From assembly GCA_020848615.1 (NCBI GenBank), contig JADLHW010000112.1:1-64000 (forward strand): a stretch of DNA of 64,000 bases. The letters are read 5' to 3'. Below the pieces are notes generated by a model. The model was given only the letters and a program-made list of their open reading frames with translations. It ran no database searches and had not been told where the DNA came from. The stretch comes from Thermoleophilia bacterium. GTDB taxonomy: Bacteria; Actinomycetota; Thermoleophilia; Miltoncostaeales; Miltoncostaeaceae. The position numbers were made by a program, and so were the translations under genes. Below are positions 1 through 8,583 of this stretch, piece by piece; position 1 is the first letter of the stretch, and each line of letters opens with the position of its first letter.

Positions 1-55
1 CGCGGCATCCCGCGGCTCGGGTAGGTTTCCGCCACGCACTGGGCAAGGGGGATCG

Positions 56-400
56 ATGGCGTGGGATGACGTGTCGCGGTGGCAGCCGGTGGACCTGTAC
101 GCGTCCTTCAAGATGGGCGACGCGGTGCAGCCCGTGGACGTCCGCGACCGCGACTACCGGGAGGCGACCGAGCAGATCAAGGGCGCCATCCGCATCGACC
201 CCATGGAGTTCGAGTCGCAGATCGCGGGGCTGCCGGACGGCCGGGAGCTCATCTTCTACTGCGACCGGCCCGGCGAGGCGACGAGCCTGAAGATCGCGAT
301 GTGGGCGTTCGACCACGGGCGCGCCCGGGTGGGGGTCATCATCGGCGGCTTCGACGCCTGGAGGGACGCCGGCTACCCGCTGGAGCCGAAGGCGGGGTGA
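56..400 (+). CDS. Rhodanese-like domain protein
   Basis: A single-domain rhodanese of 114 residues. Such proteins carry sulfane sulfur on a cysteine persulfide, although some act as phosphatases or regulators. The active-site loop is visible as FYCDRPGEATS with the candidate persulfide cysteine at C69. The domain ends in the usual GGFDAWRDAGYPLE helix. There is no signal peptide, so it is cytoplasmic. A GGGG-rich stretch lies 6-9 bases before the ATG. It stands alone, convergent with the next gene 15 bases away. The substrate cannot be told from sequence. Confidence 0.9.
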   Translation: MAWDDVSRWQPVDLYASFKMGDAVQPVDVRDRDYREATEQIKGAIRIDPMEFESQIAGLPDGRELIFYCDRPGEATSLKIAMWAFDHGRARVGVIIGGFDAWRDAGYPLEPKAG

Positions 401-415
401 CGCCGCCCGGGGCCG

Positions 416-742
416 TCAGGCCTCCGGGGTCTTCGGCACCAGCCCGTAGGTCTGCTCCAGCCACGCGGGCAGGTTGTGGGCGATGGCGCGGGCCACCAGC
501 TCCCGCTCGGAGATCGCGACGCGCGCGGCGATCTCCATGACCAGGCGCGCCTCGTCGCCGCGGACGTTGCCGATGCCCGACACCGTCTCCTCGGCCTCCT
601 TGCGGGCGTAGACCATGCCGCGGGCGGCCTGCGCCCAGTTGGTCTTCATCCACTCGATGAGGTTCTTCTCGAGATCGCTCGGGTCGTAGCCCAGCAGGGC
701 CTTCTGGAGGTCGTTCGGGTTGAACTCGGCGTCGCGCTGCAT
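416..742 (-). CDS. Conserved-looking hypothetical protein (108 aa)
   Basis: I do not recognise this family. The protein is soluble, mostly helical by composition, with charged amphipathic stretches and no cysteine motif, signal peptide or membrane segment. I chose the ATG at 742 because an AGAGGTG ribosome site lies four bases upstream. The in-frame GTG at 748 would overlap that site. It is convergent with the rhodanese gene and divergent from the GYD-domain gene. Confidence 0.7.
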   Translation of the reverse strand: MQRDAEFNPNDLQKALLGYDPSDLEKNLIEWMKTNWAQAARGMVYARKEAEETVSGIGNVRGDEARLVMEIAARVAISERELVARAIAHNLPAWLEQTYGLVPKTPEA

Positions 743-862
743 CGTCACCTCTGAGGCCGTGTGGATCGCCGCGACAGTCTATCGGCGCCCCGGAGCACCG
801 GACGGCGTGTCACACTGCCACCGGCCCCGGGACGGCCGGGGGTCGAGCGGAAGGCGGGTCAC

Positions 863-1168
863 GTGCGCACCTTCATCCTGCTGTCCACGCTCACGCCGCA
901 GGGCGTCATGACCCTGCGGGCCACGCCGGAGCGCCTCCTCGAGGTGAACCGGGAGGTGGAGCACTTCGGCGGGCGGGTCGTCCGGCAGTGGGCGCTGCTG
1001 GGGGACTACGACTTCCTGAGCGTCGTCGAGGCGCCCGACGAGCGGGCCATGGCCCAGATCTCCGCGGAGCTGTCCGCCCGCGGGAGCGCCCATTTCGAGA
1101 CGCTCGCCGCGATCCCCGCGGAGGACCTCGGCGGCTTCCTCGGCGGCGACGAGGCCCCCGCCGCCTAG
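863..1168 (+). CDS. GYD domain protein
   Basis: A 101-residue protein of the GYD family, a small dimeric alpha/beta-barrel-like fold of unknown function. The diagnostic segment is a LGDYDFLSVVEAPDE stretch in the middle (family consensus GxYD), preceded by a helix ending in GGRVVRQWALL. I chose the GTG at 863 because the family starts directly with a beta strand (xxTFILLSxLTPQG). The reading frame stays open 34 codons upstream, but that part is low-complexity. No function can be assigned. Confidence 0.8.
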   Translation: MRTFILLSTLTPQGVMTLRATPERLLEVNREVEHFGGRVVRQWALLGDYDFLSVVEAPDERAMAQISAELSARGSAHFETLAAIPAEDLGGFLGGDEAPAA

Positions 1169-1202
1169 CGCCACCCCGCCGGGCGGCGCAGGCGCGGCGT
1201 CA

Positions 1203-1373
1203 TCAGGAGACGCGCCGCCACGTCTCACCCTCGCACAGCGGGCACGGCGGCAGCACGAGGATGCCGTCGTTCTCGGTGGGGGAGGTGACCAGCAGGTCGC
1301 ACGCGTTGCAGCGGAAGTGGCCGGACACCTCGTCCCCGACGGTGTGCAGCTCTGTGGCGGTGGTGGAGTTCAT
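1203..1373 (-). CDS. Small zinc-ribbon protein (56 aa)
   Basis: This short ORF encodes two CxxC knuckles, C22-x2-C25 and C44-x2-C47, separated by 18 residues, the spacing of a rubredoxin-like or zinc-ribbon fold. The first knuckle reads FRCNACDLLV and the second PPCPLCEGETW. It has an ATG start, no signal peptide and no membrane segment. A second zinc-ribbon gene lies just upstream on the same strand, after a gap of about 100 bases. It could be an independent metal-binding module or a partner of a larger enzyme. Its role is unknown. Confidence 0.75.
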   Translation of the reverse strand: MNSTTATELHTVGDEVSGHFRCNACDLLVTSPTENDGILVLPPCPLCEGETWRRVS

Positions 1374-1471
1374 GGGTCATCCCTCGTGGGTTCGTGCGCC
1401 CGTGCCCGTCCCCGGACGCAGCCGGGGCGCCGGGTGGAGCCGGGCCCGGGTGGTGGTGGTCGGGAGCCGGC

Positions 1472-1855
1472 CTAGGTGGCGAGCGCTGCGATGACGCTGG
1501 CGATCGCCGCGAGCGTGAATACGCCGGCCCCCACGAGCAGGAGCAGGCGCTCGGGTACGCCGACGACCCGGCGGGCGGGGCCCGCTGCGGTCACCGGGCG
1601 GCGGCGGCCGATCAGCCGCGCCACGGCACCCTCGTCCAGGAAACGCTCGCAGTACGGGCAGAACTCGGCGTCATCCAGCAGGGGCAGCCCGCAGCGATGG
1701 CACGCAGGCGCCTCAGAACGATGATTCCCCTGGATGTCGTGTTCCGGCCGCACCGGACCCGCTTCCCCGCGACGCAAAGCGACGGGCACCGCCCGCCGGT
1801 CGGGTGAGGATACAACCATCGCGCCGTGTGCCGCCACCATCGTGATGGTGACCAT
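1472..1855 (-). CDS. Zinc-ribbon protein with C-terminal membrane anchor
   Basis: A 127-residue protein with a double CxxC ribbon (C52, C55, C66, C69; CHRCGLPL and FCPYCERFL) followed by a basic linker and one hydrophobic segment at about 104-126. It is probably tail-anchored with the ribbon in the cytoplasm. The start at 1855 follows the stop of the upstream coiled-coil gene by 11 bases and has a weak AGGGCG site, so the two are probably one transcript. Internal methionines at residues 6 and 13 are alternatives. No enzymatic motif is seen. Confidence 0.7.
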   Translation of the reverse strand: MVTITMVAAHGAMVVSSPDRRAVPVALRRGEAGPVRPEHDIQGNHRSEAPACHRCGLPLLDDAEFCPYCERFLDEGAVARLIGRRRPVTAAGPARRVVGVPERLLLLVGAGVFTLAAIASVIAALAT

Positions 1856-1866
1856 TTCGCCCTGTT

Positions 1867-2271
1867 TCAGGCGTCTTTGCGGAAGAACCGCTCCGCCGCC
1901 TCCCAGCCCGGCCCGGGACCGGGTGCCGGCGCGCCGTCGACGGCGGGGGCGGAGGCCGCGGCGGGCTCCGCCGATGCCGGAGCGGGAGCCGGCGGCTCGG
2001 GCGGGGTGCGCAGGTCCTCCGCCTCGACGACCTTGGCCTCCAGCTCCATGAGCTTGGACTCCACGGCGGCGATCTCCGGGGACAACGGCGCCTCCGGCAG
2101 CTCGCCGCGGCGCACCAGCTCGTAGGTCCGCTCGCCCAGCTCCTCGAGCGCGGCCCGGTGCTGGCGCTGCAGCAGGCGCCGCTCACCCTCGACGCGGGCC
2201 CTGCGAAGGGAGCCCTGGACGTCGTTCGCGATCTTGCCGGCCTGCTGGGCCAGGCTGTCGAGGATCGACAT
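1867..2271 (-). CDS. Coiled-coil protein with Pro/Ala-rich tail
   Basis: A 134-residue protein. Residues 1-85 are strongly helical and charged with heptad character (QRQHRAALEELGERTYEL). Residues 86-120 are a Pro/Ala linker, and the end is a short WEAAERFFRKDA motif. The ATG at 2271 has a near-perfect AGGAGG three bases upstream, which rules out the much longer open frame running to 2823. It may be a membrane-adjacent or scaffold protein working with the anchored zinc-ribbon protein encoded next. I do not recognise the family. Confidence 0.75.
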   Translation of the reverse strand: MSILDSLAQQAGKIANDVQGSLRRARVEGERRLLQRQHRAALEELGERTYELVRRGELPEAPLSPEIAAVESKLMELEAKVVEAEDLRTPPEPPAPAPASAEPAAASAPAVDGAPAPGPGPGWEAAERFFRKDA

Positions 2272-2422
2272 GGCACCTCCTGCGGGTTCGGGGGCGTCCG
2301 GCGGAAGGCGAGTGTAGTCGACCCCCCGGCCGCGCCCGCGCGGCGGAGCGGCACGAAGTCGTGCGAGAACCGGCACGGTGCGTGACGGACACGCGCGCGG
2401 GGCCGCTCGTAGCGTCGCCGGC

Positions 2423-3061
2423 ATGCCCACCACCCATCCCCGAGGCGCCGCCGGGCAGGCGGCCGCGGAGCTCACCGCGCTGGTCGCCGTCATCGCGCTC
2501 ATGGTGGCCGCGCTCGCGGTGTGGCTCCCGGGGCAGCGCCTCGGGGAGCCCCCGCAGGTCATCCCGCAGGCCGCCCGGGCGCTCCAGGACGGCGGGGACC
2601 TGCACTCCGGCATCCCGTCGGTGCGGGCCCTGCTGCGCAGCGCGGAGCGCAACGACCCGGTCGACCGCTTCGCGCGATGGCTCGACCGTGGCGGCGGCTG
2701 GTTCCGCGCGATCCCGTTCAACCGGGCCGGCATCGAGGTGCTGCGCGGCGCGCGCGACGAGCTGCGGGCCCAGCTGGAGGCCGCCCTCGACGACCCGGTG
2801 GGGTTCGGGAAGGGGGTGCTCACACCGCCGTCGCTCGACGACCTGCGGGCGCTGGCCTCCGGGGCCGGGCGGCTCCCCGACTACATCCGGGAGCTGCGCG
2901 CCATGGACCCCGACGACGCCGTCATGCGGCTCTCGCACGACACCGGCCGCCTCGCGGCGCGGGCCGGGATCGTGTGGGTGCGCCACCGCATCGGCCGCGA
3001 GGTGCTGCGCCGAGCCGGGCGCTCGCCACCGCAGGACGAGCGTCCCGCCCGCGCGCCGTGA
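2423..3061 (+). CDS. Flp/Tad-type prepilin-like protein (212 aa)
   Basis: The N-terminus is a class III (type IV pilin-like) leader. A short basic segment ends in G11, and the predicted mature protein begins QAAAEL with glutamate at position +5, followed by a hydrophobic helix of about 20 residues. The rest (about 175 residues) is a soluble, charged domain of unknown fold, much longer than a Flp major pilin. It may be a minor or tip pilin or a TadE-like pseudopilin. The next gene encodes a canonical Flp pilin. No secretion ATPase or prepilin peptidase is in this window. Confidence 0.65.
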   Translation: MPTTHPRGAAGQAAAELTALVAVIALMVAALAVWLPGQRLGEPPQVIPQAARALQDGGDLHSGIPSVRALLRSAERNDPVDRFARWLDRGGGWFRAIPFNRAGIEVLRGARDELRAQLEAALDDPVGFGKGVLTPPSLDDLRALASGAGRLPDYIRELRAMDPDDAVMRLSHDTGRLAARAGIVWVRHRIGREVLRRAGRSPPQDERPARAP

Positions 3062-3117
3062 GCGCGGGCGGGACGGCAACCGCCCCCGAACCGACACCGA
3101 CGACGAAGGAGCACGAC

Positions 3118-3351
3118 ATGACCGACGCAGCCGCCGCACGCCTCACCGTGTGGCTCATCGACCGGGCCGGCCGGATGGACTCCCGTGGCCAGGGCACCGT
3201 GGAGTACGTGGGGGTGGTGGTGACGATGGCCCTCCTGCTGGGAGCCGTCGCCGTCGCCGCCAAGGGATGGGGCAACGACATCGGGAACTCCCTGAAGGAG
3301 GTGGTGAAGGACTCCGTGGGCTTCGCGAGCTCCCGGCTGGGCGGGCGCTAG
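3118..3351 (+). CDS. Flp family type IVb pilin
   Basis: A 77-residue Flp-type pilin. Processing is predicted after G24, giving a mature start QGTVEYVG with the hallmark E5-Y6 pair and a hydrophobic helix of about 20 residues, then a short C-terminal tail (GNSLKEVVKDSVG). The AAGGAG eight bases before the ATG is a good ribosome site. It would be inserted in the membrane, cleaved by a TadV/CpaA-like peptidase and assembled into adhesive pili. Its partner upstream shares the same processing motif. Confidence 0.85.
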   Translation: MTDAAAARLTVWLIDRAGRMDSRGQGTVEYVGVVVTMALLLGAVAVAAKGWGNDIGNSLKEVVKDSVGFASSRLGGR

Positions 3352-4376
3352 GCGCGAGGCGGCCCCGGCGCGGCGTGCGGGTCCATGACCAGCACCGCCG
3401 CGCCCGGCACCTCGCCCGCGGCGAGGTCGGCCAGGGCGGCGTTCGCCTCGGCCAGGGGGTAGGTGCGGACGCTGGTGCGGACCGGGATGGCGGCCGCCAG
3501 GTCCATGAACTCCGCGGCGTCCGCCCGGGTGACGTTCGCGACGCTCACCAGGTTCCGCTCCCACCACAGGTCCCGGTACGGGAACTCCGGGATGCGGTCG
3601 AGGTGGATGGCGTTCACGGCGACGGTGCCGCCCCGGTCGAGCGCGGCGAGCGCCCTGGCGACCACCGACCCCACCGGGGCGAACGTGACCGCGGCGTCCA
3701 GCGGCTCCGGCGAGGGATCGTCGTACCCGCCCGCCCAGGCGGCGCCGAGATCCAGCGCTCGCGCACGCTCCCGCTCCGACCGCGTGAACACGTGGACGGT
3801 GCACCCCCGGTGGACCGCGATCTGGATGGCGCACAGGGCCGACGCGCCGAACCCGAACAGGCCGAGGACGCCGCCCGGGGCGATGCCGCACCGCCGCAGC
3901 GCCCGGTACCCGATGACCCCGCCGCACAGCAGCGGCGCGGCATCGACGTCCGCGACGCCGTCCGGAAGGCGCACCGCCGCGTCCGCCCGCACCAGCATCG
4001 CCTCGGCGAACCCGCCGTCGCGGTCCCAGCCGGTGAACTCCCCGCGCTCGCACAGGTTCTCCCGGCCCGACGCGCAGAACCGGCAGGTGCCGCACGTCGC
4101 GGCGAGCCAGAACGCGCCGGCCCGGTCGCCCACCGACCAGCCGTCCACGTCCTCGCCCACCGCGGCCACGCGGCCCACCGCCTGGTGGCCCGGCACGACG
4201 GGCAGGCGGCGGGCGGCGATGTCGCCCTCGCACAGCTGGAGGTCGGTGCGGCACACCCCGCACGCGGCGACCCGCAGCAGCAGCTCGCCGGGCCCCGGGT
4301 GGGGGACGTCCCGGCGTTCGGGGCGCAGGGGGCCCGCGGCGGCGGGCGCGGGATCACCGAGGACCATGGCGAGCAT
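3348..4376 (-). CDS. Zinc-dependent alcohol dehydrogenase family protein
   Basis: A 342-residue medium-chain dehydrogenase/reductase. Catalytic zinc ligands are visible as ACGVCRTD (Cys), PGHQAVG (His) and PLLCGG (Cys). The structural zinc lobe is a four-cysteine CGTCRFCASGRENLC stretch. The Rossmann glycine motif is degenerate (GLFGFGASA). It should oxidise alcohols or reduce aldehydes with NAD(P), but the substrate is unknown. The start at 4376 is uncertain: an in-frame ATG at 4367 is possible. Its stop overlaps the end of the Flp pilin gene by four bases (convergent). Confidence 0.88.
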   Translation of the reverse strand: MLAMVLGDPAPAAAGPLRPERRDVPHPGPGELLLRVAACGVCRTDLQLCEGDIAARRLPVVPGHQAVGRVAAVGEDVDGWSVGDRAGAFWLAATCGTCRFCASGRENLCERGEFTGWDRDGGFAEAMLVRADAAVRLPDGVADVDAAPLLCGGVIGYRALRRCGIAPGGVLGLFGFGASALCAIQIAVHRGCTVHVFTRSERERARALDLGAAWAGGYDDPSPEPLDAAVTFAPVGSVVARALAALDRGGTVAVNAIHLDRIPEFPYRDLWWERNLVSVANVTRADAAEFMDLAAAIPVRTSVRTYPLAEANAALADLAAGEVPGAAVLVMDPHAAPGPPRA

Positions 4377-4428
4377 CGGCACAGACGCTACCCTCACCGG
4401 GCCGCCGCGCGGCGGCGCCCCCTCACCC

Positions 4429-4941
4429 GTGCACCAGGGAATCGACATCGTCGCAGCACCGGACGCCCCGCTGGGGCGGGCCGACCACACCCGCCGGTGG
4501 GCGCTGCGGTTCCCCGACGGCACGGAGCGCTTCCCCGGGGTCATCCGTCCCGAGGGCGCGGCGGCGGCCGCCGTGATGGGGGCGATGGCACCCGGCGGCT
4601 GGGGGACGGCCCTCGTGCGGGTGGACCTGGAGGTCGTGGTGTCCGACGGCGCCGGCCCGTACCTGCTGGACGCCGCCGGGACGCTGGTGCTCGTGCTGGG
4701 CCCGCACCCGGCGATGGCGGACCTGCGCGTGGCGATGGGCCAACCGGACGGCGCGACCCACCACGTGGGCCTCGTGCGGGAGGTCGCCGGCGCGGTATGG
4801 GGCTGGTTCGCCGACGCGCGCGTGCCCAGCGGGGCGCGCGTGCAGGCCCTGGACGGGCTCGTGGCGACGGGGTCCGCGACCGATGTTGAAGGGTGGGCCC
4901 GCGCGTTCCGCGGGACGATCCCCGAGGCAGGACTGCAATAG
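4429..4941 (+). CDS. Hypothetical protein (about 170 aa)
   Basis: I do not recognise this protein. It appears globular and soluble, alternating beta strands (ALVRVDLEVVVSDG, AGTLVLVLG) with helices, and has no cysteine or membrane segment. The GTG start at 4429 is the best guess because the frame upstream lies within the divergent dehydrogenase promoter. It is followed eight bases later by another unknown gene on the same strand, so the two may be co-transcribed with the DUF1385 gene. Confidence 0.55.
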   Translation: MHQGIDIVAAPDAPLGRADHTRRWALRFPDGTERFPGVIRPEGAAAAAVMGAMAPGGWGTALVRVDLEVVVSDGAGPYLLDAAGTLVLVLGPHPAMADLRVAMGQPDGATHHVGLVREVAGAVWGWFADARVPSGARVQALDGLVATGSATDVEGWARAFRGTIPEAGLQ

Positions 4942-4949
4942 TCCCCGCG

Positions 4950-5261
4950 ATGGCCGCACCGCGCACCGAGTACCTCACCCGGTTCATGGCGCTCGCCCCC
5001 GAGCCGCTGCCGGACGACGCCGCCGACGCCCTCAGGGAGGCGCTGGAAGCCATGCCCGGCACCGGTGCGATCCACGGCGCAACCCACGATCATGGGGCCC
5101 GCACCGTCTCCGGGGAGTTCCTCATCGAGGTCGAGCAGGGAATCGCCAACGCCGCGCGGGACGCCTCGCGACTGGCGCGTGAGGCGCTGAAGAACGCGCG
5201 GCTCCCGGACGCCCAGCTGGTGGAGCTGTGGGTGTCGCTGCGCGGGGAGCCAACCTGGTGA
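4950..5261 (+). CDS. Hypothetical protein (about 103 aa)
   Basis: A small soluble protein of unknown family. An acidic, helical first half (EPLPDDAADALREALEAM) is followed by a second helical half with GIANAARDASRLAREALKNA. Translation is coupled to the next gene: its TGA overlaps the GTG of the DUF1385 gene in the sequence GTGA. I took the ATG at 4950. A methionine ten codons further on is also possible. Confidence 0.6.
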   Translation: MAAPRTEYLTRFMALAPEPLPDDAADALREALEAMPGTGAIHGATHDHGARTVSGEFLIEVEQGIANAARDASRLAREALKNARLPDAQLVELWVSLRGEPTW

Positions 5262-6271
5262 GCGACGCACCCGCGGACGCGACCGGGAACGGCGCTCCCG
5301 CACCGCCCGCCGAGATGGTGGGCGGCAGCGCCCTGCCCGGCGGCGTGATGATGCGCACCCGCAGCCGCGTGGGCGTCGCGGTGCGCGAGGAGGAGACCGG
5401 CGACATCGTGACCGAGGGCTTCGACGTGGAGCCGCCCACGGCGCGCTGGGCGCGGTGGCCGCTCATGCGCGGGGTCGTCGCGATGCGCACCGCCATCAGG
5501 ACCGGCAGCCAGGCGATGGGCCTGTCCGAGCGGCTGCGCTGGGGGCTCACCGACGACGAGGAGGGCGAGGAGGAGCCGCTGGGCTGGGGCGCCAAGCTCC
5601 TCATCGGCGGGGGCGCGGTGGTGGGCGCCGGGCTGCAGGTGCTGGCGTTCCGCGTGGGCCCCATCGTGATCGCCAAGGAGGCGGGCCTGGAGGGCGCGTC
5701 GTTCATCATCGCGGACGCCGCGATCCGCCTGCTGCTGCTGCTGGCGACGCTGCTGGCGATCAGCCTGTTCCGGCCGTTCCGGAAGATCCTCAAGTACCAC
5801 GGCGCCGAGCACCAGGCGATCGCCGCGCACGAGGGCGGCGCCCCGCTCACCGCCGCGGCGGCCGCGGGCTTCACGCGCTTCCACCCGCGGTGCGGGACCT
5901 CGTTCCTGGTGGTCTCCGCCGTGGTGTCCATCGCGATCTACGGGGCGGTGCTGGCGATCACCGGCGTGTTCACGTACCCGGCCCTCATCGCGACCCGGCT
6001 GGCGGGCGCCCCCGTGGTGACCGCCATCGCCTTCGAGCTGCAACGGCAGGCCGCCAAGCTCGCCGACGGCCGGTTCCGGTTCCTGTCGTGGCCCGGCATG
6101 GCCGCCCAGTACCTCACCACCCGGCCCCCCGGCGACGAGGAGCTGGAGGTCGCGGTCGCGGCCCTGAAGGAGGCGCTGCGCCCGCAGGACCCGCACCACC
6201 CGCACCCCGCCCCGTCACCGGGCAACGTGACGTTGTCGCCGGTGGTGGACATCACCCCCGACCGCACGTAG
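5258..6271 (+). CDS. DUF1385 family membrane protein
   Basis: A 337-residue DUF1385 (YqhQ-like) protein. The family N-terminal motif is recognisable as GGSALPGGVMMRTRSRVGVAVR. The core KYHGAEHQAIAAHE and the later FHPRCGTSFLV hold the conserved histidines and cysteine that suggest metal binding. Several hydrophobic segments (about 110-135, 145-170 and 210-260) place it in the membrane. The family function is not established. It starts with GTG inside the stop codon of the preceding gene, which points to coupled translation. Confidence 0.85.
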   Translation: MSDAPADATGNGAPAPPAEMVGGSALPGGVMMRTRSRVGVAVREEETGDIVTEGFDVEPPTARWARWPLMRGVVAMRTAIRTGSQAMGLSERLRWGLTDDEEGEEEPLGWGAKLLIGGGAVVGAGLQVLAFRVGPIVIAKEAGLEGASFIIADAAIRLLLLLATLLAISLFRPFRKILKYHGAEHQAIAAHEGGAPLTAAAAAGFTRFHPRCGTSFLVVSAVVSIAIYGAVLAITGVFTYPALIATRLAGAPVVTAIAFELQRQAAKLADGRFRFLSWPGMAAQYLTTRPPGDEELEVAVAALKEALRPQDPHHPHPAPSPGNVTLSPVVDITPDRT

Positions 6272-6283
6272 CGGCGGACGTTC

Positions 6284-7102
6284 GTGGACTGGCTCCGCGA
6301 CAACGACTGGGCCGTGCGCCTGCTGGTGATCGGCGCCGTCGTGCTGGCCGGGATCGTGGCGACCTGGATCGCCCGGCGGGCCGTCACCCGGTTCGAGCGG
6401 CGGGTCGGCGGGGCGCAGGCCGCCGGCAGCCCGGGGCTCAAACGCGCCCACACCCTGGCGGCGCTGCTGTCGGCGACGGCCGCCGTGGTGATCTGGGTCG
6501 TGGTGCTCATCACCGTCCTGGAGCAGGCCGGCGTGCCGGTGGGCCCGCTGCTCGCCGCCGCCGGCATCGGGGGCATCGCCCTGGGCTTCGGGGCGCAGCA
6601 CCTGGTGCGTGACCTGGTGGCCGGCTTCTGCATCCTGCTGGAGAACCAGTACGACGTGGGCGACGAGGTCGCCGTGGGAGGCGTGGAGGGCACCGTGGAG
6701 GCCATCACCCTCCGCACCACCGTGGTGCGCAGCCTGGACGGCGGCCGCCACGTCGTGTCGAACGGCGAGGTGCGCGTGAGCAGCAACAGGACCAAGGTCT
6801 ACTCGCGCTACGTGTTCGTGCTGCCGCTGCCGTACGACGTGGACACCGACCGGGCCATCGAGGTGGCCCGCGCCGCCGCCGACGCGATGCGCGCCGAGCA
6901 GACGTGGGCCACCGACATGCTCGGGCCCCTGCAGGTACTGGGCATCGACGCTTTCAGCGAGCACAGCGTCGACGTGAAGCTGTACGTCGAGACCCGGCCC
7001 GGCCGCCAGGACGCCGTGGGCCGGGAGCTGCGCCGCCGCCTGAAGCTCGCCCTCGGCGAGGCGGAGATCCCCCTGCCGTTCCCGCCCCCCGCACCCCGGT
7101 GA
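6284..7102 (+). CDS. Small-conductance mechanosensitive channel, MscS family
   Basis: A 272-residue MscS channel that opens under membrane tension to release solutes during osmotic downshock. There are transmembrane helices at about 10-30 and 55-85, then the pore helix rich in Ala/Gly (LLAAAGIGGIALGFGAQ) ending in the conserved HLVRDLVAGFCILLE region. The cytoplasmic beta domain begins with YDVGDEV. It uses a GTG start. Downstream, its TGA overlaps the GTG of a methyltransferase gene. It is short, without the extra helices of MscK-type proteins. Confidence 0.92.
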   Translation: MDWLRDNDWAVRLLVIGAVVLAGIVATWIARRAVTRFERRVGGAQAAGSPGLKRAHTLAALLSATAAVVIWVVVLITVLEQAGVPVGPLLAAAGIGGIALGFGAQHLVRDLVAGFCILLENQYDVGDEVAVGGVEGTVEAITLRTTVVRSLDGGRHVVSNGEVRVSSNRTKVYSRYVFVLPLPYDVDTDRAIEVARAAADAMRAEQTWATDMLGPLQVLGIDAFSEHSVDVKLYVETRPGRQDAVGRELRRRLKLALGEAEIPLPFPPPAPR

Positions 7103-7563
7103 GCGGCCGCGCGCGCGACGCCGGGCTGGTGGCGGCCCAGATGGCGCTCATCGTCGCGACCGGCGCCGCCGGGTTCCGGGGGCCGCGGTGGCCGCGCCAC
7201 CTCGCCGGCGGCCGGCGCACCGCCGGCGCGGCGCTGCTGGCCGCCGGCGCGGCCCTGGGGCTGGCCGGCGCGCGGGCCCTGGGACCGGCCCTCACGCCGC
7301 GGCCCACCCCGCGGCCCGGGGTGGCGCTGCGCGATCACGGCCCGTACCGCGCCGTGCGGCACCCGGTGTACGCCGGCGTGCTCGCCGGGGCCACGGGATG
7401 GGCGCTGCTGCGCCGTCCCGCCGTCCTGGTGCCGCTCGCCGGGCTCTCCGGGGTCCTGCACGTGAAGGCGCTGCTGGAGGAGCGGCTGCTGGACGCCGCC
7501 GACCCCGCCTACGCCGCGTACCGCGAGCGCGTGCGCTTCCGCATCCTTCCGTTCGTGGCCTGA
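7099..7563 (+). CDS. Isoprenylcysteine carboxyl methyltransferase (ICMT/PEMT)-like membrane protein
   Basis: A 154-residue integral membrane methyltransferase-like protein. The SAM-binding signature of the ICMT/PEMT group is present as GPYRAVRHPVYAG, followed by two hydrophobic segments and the terminal EERLLDAADPAYAAYRERVRFR, which matches the family E-x-YxxY-x-x-x-x-R pattern. In bacteria the substrates are usually unknown, since prenylated proteins are absent. The GTGA overlap with the mscS gene suggests co-translation. Confidence 0.82.
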   Translation: MSGRARDAGLVAAQMALIVATGAAGFRGPRWPRHLAGGRRTAGAALLAAGAALGLAGARALGPALTPRPTPRPGVALRDHGPYRAVRHPVYAGVLAGATGWALLRRPAVLVPLAGLSGVLHVKALLEERLLDAADPAYAAYRERVRFRILPFVA

Positions 7564-7684
7564 GCCGGTCCGGCCCGCGGGACCACGGGGGCGCCACCCG
7601 CGTGGCCGCCGGGACATGGACCGCGCGCCGCCCGCGGGGTTAGGGTCCCCTCTGAAAACCCGACCCCCGAAGTGGAGCGACCGA

Positions 7685-8551
7685 ATGCGGAAGTGGGCGA
7701 GTGCGCTCGCGGCGGTGGCGATCGCCGCGACGATGCTGTTTGCAGGGTGCGGTGACGACGACTCCTCGGAGCCGGCGGACACCTCCGGGGCGACCGCGAC
7801 GTCCGCATCGGCGGACCTGGGGCTCAAGACCCCGGGCAAGCTGCTCGTGGGCAGCGACATCCCGTACGCGCCGTTCGAGTTCACCGACGCCGGCTCGACC
7901 GAGGTCAAGGGCTTCGACGTGGACCTGGTGACGGCCATCGCGGCGACGTTCGGGGTCACCGACGTCGAGTTCAAGCGCGAGAGCTTCGACACCATCTTCA
8001 CCACGACGGCCCAGGGGCGGTTCGACCTCGCCGCGTCGTCCATCACCATCACCGACGAGCGCAAGAAGGTCGTGGCGTTCAGCGACCCGTACTTCGAGGC
8101 GAACCAGTCGATCATGGTCCGCTCGGACGACGCCAAGGGGCTCGACGCGCTGGCCGGCAAGACCATCACGCCGGCGGAGGCCGAGACCGCGCTGAAGGGC
8201 ATGACCCTCGGGGTGCAGCGGGGCACGACCGGCGCGGAGCTGGCGAGCAAGGTGCCCGGGGCCAAGAGCCAGCAGTTCCAGATCATCGACGACGCCTTCA
8301 ACGCGCTGCTCGCCAAGCGGGTGGACGCGGTGCTGAACGACTACGCGATCTCGGCGTACGCCACGGTCGCCAAGCCGAACCTGAAGGTGGTCGCCAAGGT
8401 CAGCCCGTCGGAGAGCTACGGCTTCGCCTTCCCGAAGGAGAGCACCGCCCTGGTGGCGGCCTTCGACGAGGGGCTGGCGAAGGTGAAGGCCGACGGCACC
8501 TACGCGGAGATCTACCGCAGGTGGTTCAACGAGGAGCCGCCGGCGAGCTGA
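7685..8551 (+). CDS. Amino acid ABC transporter, substrate-binding lipoprotein
   Basis: A 288-residue extracytoplasmic solute receptor of the polar amino acid (SBP_bac_3) family. The signal peptide ends in a lipobox (MLFAGC, lipidated C22) and is followed by an acidic/Thr-rich linker. The fold motifs include DIPYAPFEF near the N-terminus, [12 protein letters not shown], and a [20 protein letters not shown] stretch that shapes the binding cleft. It is the first gene of a three-gene importer operon: the permease follows after 32 bases and the ATPase overlaps the permease. The ligand is probably a polar or charged amino acid. Confidence 0.92.
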   Translation: MRKWASALAAVAIAATMLFAGCGDDDSSEPADTSGATATSASADLGLKTPGKLLVGSDIPYAPFEFTDAGSTEVKGFDVDLVTAIAATFGVTDVEFKRESFDTIFTTTAQGRFDLAASSITITDERKKVVAFSDPYFEANQSIMVRSDDAKGLDALAGKTITPAEAETALKGMTLGVQRGTTGAELASKVPGAKSQQFQIIDDAFNALLAKRVDAVLNDYAISAYATVAKPNLKVVAKVSPSESYGFAFPKESTALVAAFDEGLAKVKADGTYAEIYRRWFNEEPPAS

Positions 8552-8583
8552 GCGGTCAGAGCTGACGCACGGGGCGCACCGCC

